A DNA stretch of 8,628 nucleotides from Tissierellia bacterium. Lineage in GTDB: Bacteria > Bacillota_A > Clostridia > Tissierellales > Peptoniphilaceae. Below are positions 7,175 through 8,628 of this stretch, in pieces (positions within the stretch are counted from its first letter, which is position 1; every line of letters begins with the position of its first letter). The stretch covers positions 1-8,628 of the forward strand of contig JAAZCH010000072.1 in the NCBI GenBank assembly GCA_012513395.1, written 5' to 3'. A program made the translations under genes and the position numbers. Below the pieces are notes generated by a model. The model did not search any database, was not told the DNA's origin, and was given only the letters and a program-made list of their open reading frames with translations.

Positions 7175-8467
7175 ATGAGTAGAAAAAATATAAATACTAT
7201 AAAATTATTTGCATATTCTCTATTTGGAGCATTCATGTTCTTTATACCAATAACTATTGGTGAAAGGAATACGATTCCAGTAGACCATATTGTAAAAAAT
7301 CTTATTGCTATACCCAATGTAATACCTATTGTCGGTGGAATTATGATTACAATTGGAGCAATTCTTCCATTTATTAATGGTAATTGGAAAAAGAGCATGT
7401 TTAATATGGTAATGTCAATTCTCGGACTATGTGGTCTATTATTTACTTTGATGATTCTTTTTAATTTTGGACCTGAAATAATAACTCAACCTAGCATGGC
7501 TCCTTATGTATTTGAATTAGTAGTAGTTCCAGTAATAATAATTGTTCCAGTGGGCTCTATTTTTTTAGCGTTTTTAATTGACTATGGATTAATGGAATTA
7601 ATTGGAGTTTTTGCTAGACCATTTATGCAAACTGTATTTAAAGTTCCAGGCAGAGCAGCTGTCGATGCGGTTTCGTCATTTGTAGGAAGTTATTCCATCG
7701 CTGTTTTAATTACTAATGGTGCGTATATAGATGGGAAATATACAGCTAGAGAAGCTGCTACTATAGCAACGGGATTTTCTACAGTTTCTGCTACTTTTAT
7801 GATCATTACAGCAAATACATTGGATTTAATGGATCATTGGTTATTATTTTTCTGGACATGTTTAATAGTAACTTTTATAGTTACAGCCATAACTTCTAGA
7901 ATATATCCTTTGAAAAATATGCCAGAAACTTATCATGAAAATCAAAAACCAAATTTAGAATCAGAAGAAAAGGGAAGTTTTTTTAGAAGAGCATATGAAG
8001 AAAGTATGGCAGTAATAGAAAAAGCCGACTCAGTTCCTGTAAATACAATTAAAAATTTCAAAGCAGGTTTACAACTTGGACTTAACATAGGACCAAATAT
8101 TATGAGTATAGGAGTTATTTCTCTTTTACTAGCAAACTATACGCCGATTTTTGATATTATAGGCTACATATTTTATCCATTGACAAATATTTTAAGAATT
8201 CCTGAACCCATGCTTGCTGCGAAAGGAGTTGCAGTATCTTTAGCAGACATGTATATACCTGCAATATTAAATGCGGGATCACCCTTTATAAATAGGTTTA
8301 TAATAGGGGTACTTTGTATATCAGAATTGCTGTTCTTTTCAGCGTCTATACCTTGTATCATGGCAACAGATATTCCTATAACAATAAAAGACATTGTAGT
8401 AATTTGGTTTTGGAGGGTAATATTCACACTACTTATTACAACTCCAATCGTGTATTTTATTTTCTAA
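7175..8467 (+). CDS. YjiH-family membrane protein with nucleoside-recognition (Gate) domain
   Basis: A 430-residue polytopic inner-membrane protein. Hydrophobic segments are clear near residues 6-25, 37-62, 70-90, 110-140, 220-240, 300-330, 380-405 and 405-430. A Gate-like core runs from about 160 to 210 (GRAAVDAVSSFVGSYS, then ITNGAYIDGKYTAREAATIATGFSTVSATFM), and a charged cytoplasmic-type loop lies at about 245-290 (ETYHENQKPNLESEEKG). This matches the YjiH branch of the nucleoside-recognition family, whose substrates are not established. Relatives are often found in histidine-utilisation clusters of Firmicutes and Fusobacteria. Its position 66 bases after the hydratase and 63 bases before another membrane protein suggests one operon and a role in moving the substrate, product or a counter-ion. 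The start is the ATG set by the TTGGAG site; a TTG start 12 bases earlier is less likely. Confidence 0.82.
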   Translation: MSRKNINTIKLFAYSLFGAFMFFIPITIGERNTIPVDHIVKNLIAIPNVIPIVGGIMITIGAILPFINGNWKKSMFNMVMSILGLCGLLFTLMILFNFGPEIITQPSMAPYVFELVVVPVIIIVPVGSIFLAFLIDYGLMELIGVFARPFMQTVFKVPGRAAVDAVSSFVGSYSIAVLITNGAYIDGKYTAREAATIATGFSTVSATFMIITANTLDLMDHWLLFFWTCLIVTFIVTAITSRIYPLKNMPETYHENQKPNLESEEKGSFFRRAYEESMAVIEKADSVPVNTIKNFKAGLQLGLNIGPNIMSIGVISLLLANYTPIFDIIGYIFYPLTNILRIPEPMLAAKGVAVSLADMYIPAILNAGSPFINRFIIGVLCISELLFFSASIPCIMATDIPITIKDIVVIWFWRVIFTLLITTPIVYFIF

Positions 8468-8530
8468 TCTTTTGTACGACTAATGAAGATCATCTCCGAA
8501 AAATAGATTAATTAAAAAGGAGGACATTTT

Positions 8531-8628
8531 ATGTCTATGTTAACAAATCCTGTAATCATATCCGTATTGGCTATGACTACACTATCATTATTAAAACTTC
8601 CAGTATTACTTGCACTATTTATTTCTGC
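8531..8628 (+). CDS. Na+/H+ antiporter-family (NhaC-like) membrane protein, 5' end only
   Basis: Thirty-two complete codons are visible before the window ends. The start is a confident ATG, with a strong AGGAGG (8518-8523) 7 bases upstream. The N-terminus, beginning MSMLTNPVIISVLAM and followed by a KLPVLLALFISA helix, is a hydrophobic pair of segments without a cleavable signal. It resembles the start of the 'Na+/H+ antiporter family' proteins encoded in many anaerobe histidine-degradation clusters, where they are suspected amino-acid or histidine transporters. With so few residues the family call rests on this short N-terminus plus context. It continues the hydratase-YjiH operon; I see no promoter or terminator in the 63-base gap before it. 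Confidence 0.6.
   Translation, partial: MSMLTNPVIISVLAMTTLSLLKLPVLLALFIS

Noticed and set aside
775..8427. Minus-strand open frames of 61-116 codons inside the large genes
   Set aside because: All lie within clear plus-strand genes, lack convincing ribosome sites, and have low-complexity translations expected of antisense AT-rich DNA.
8314..8511. Plus-strand 65-codon frame overlapping the end of the YjiH-family gene
   Set aside because: It is out of frame with a well-supported gene, lacks a good ribosome site and encodes no recognisable domain.

Overview
The window looks like a low-GC, anaerobic Firmicute of the Clostridia/Tissierellia type. The grounds are AT-rich coding DNA, heavy use of AGA for arginine and A/T-ending codons, purine-rich Shine-Dalgarno sites, and genes typical of amino-acid-fermenting anaerobes. 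All genes are on the + strand. I see no tRNA, rRNA, CRISPR array or insertion sequence.

Block 1 (1-5136) reads as one transcription unit that begins before the window. It holds the C-terminal part of an unrecognised protein, then a 1027-residue regulator (winged helix, BTAD, P-loop ATPase, TPR array), then a GlmL/MutL-family ASKHA ATPase of the kind found beside B12-dependent glutamate, ornithine and lysine mutases. The regulator and glmL overlap by 4 bases. No mutase subunit is visible. An intrinsic terminator closes the block.

Block 2 (5137-8628) has its own promoter region, with two consensus-like -10 boxes, a poor -35, and a tandem heptamer plus inverted repeat just upstream. A leader hairpin follows. 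The genes are a urocanase-family hydratase, a YjiH/Gate-domain membrane protein, and the start of a Na+/H+ antiporter-like membrane protein that runs off the window. Hydratase plus YjiH plus antiporter is the neighbourhood expected of an anaerobic histidine (Hut) cluster.

The main surprise is the hydratase. It has the urocanase fold motifs: YGG near the N-terminus, TAGxGGMG, IRPLFC, the NAD-pocket Cys and LDSGS. However, several motifs that are near-invariant in true urocanases are rewritten or shortened: QTSAHDP, GNNIR, the RDHLD His, HHGGGVG, and the NNLDP segment. The simplest reading is a urocanase paralogue for a modified or different imidazole-acrylate (for example a thio-, S-methyl- or N-methyl-urocanate), with two adjacent candidate transporters. 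That substrate assignment is inference. An ordinary but divergent urocanate hydratase remains possible.
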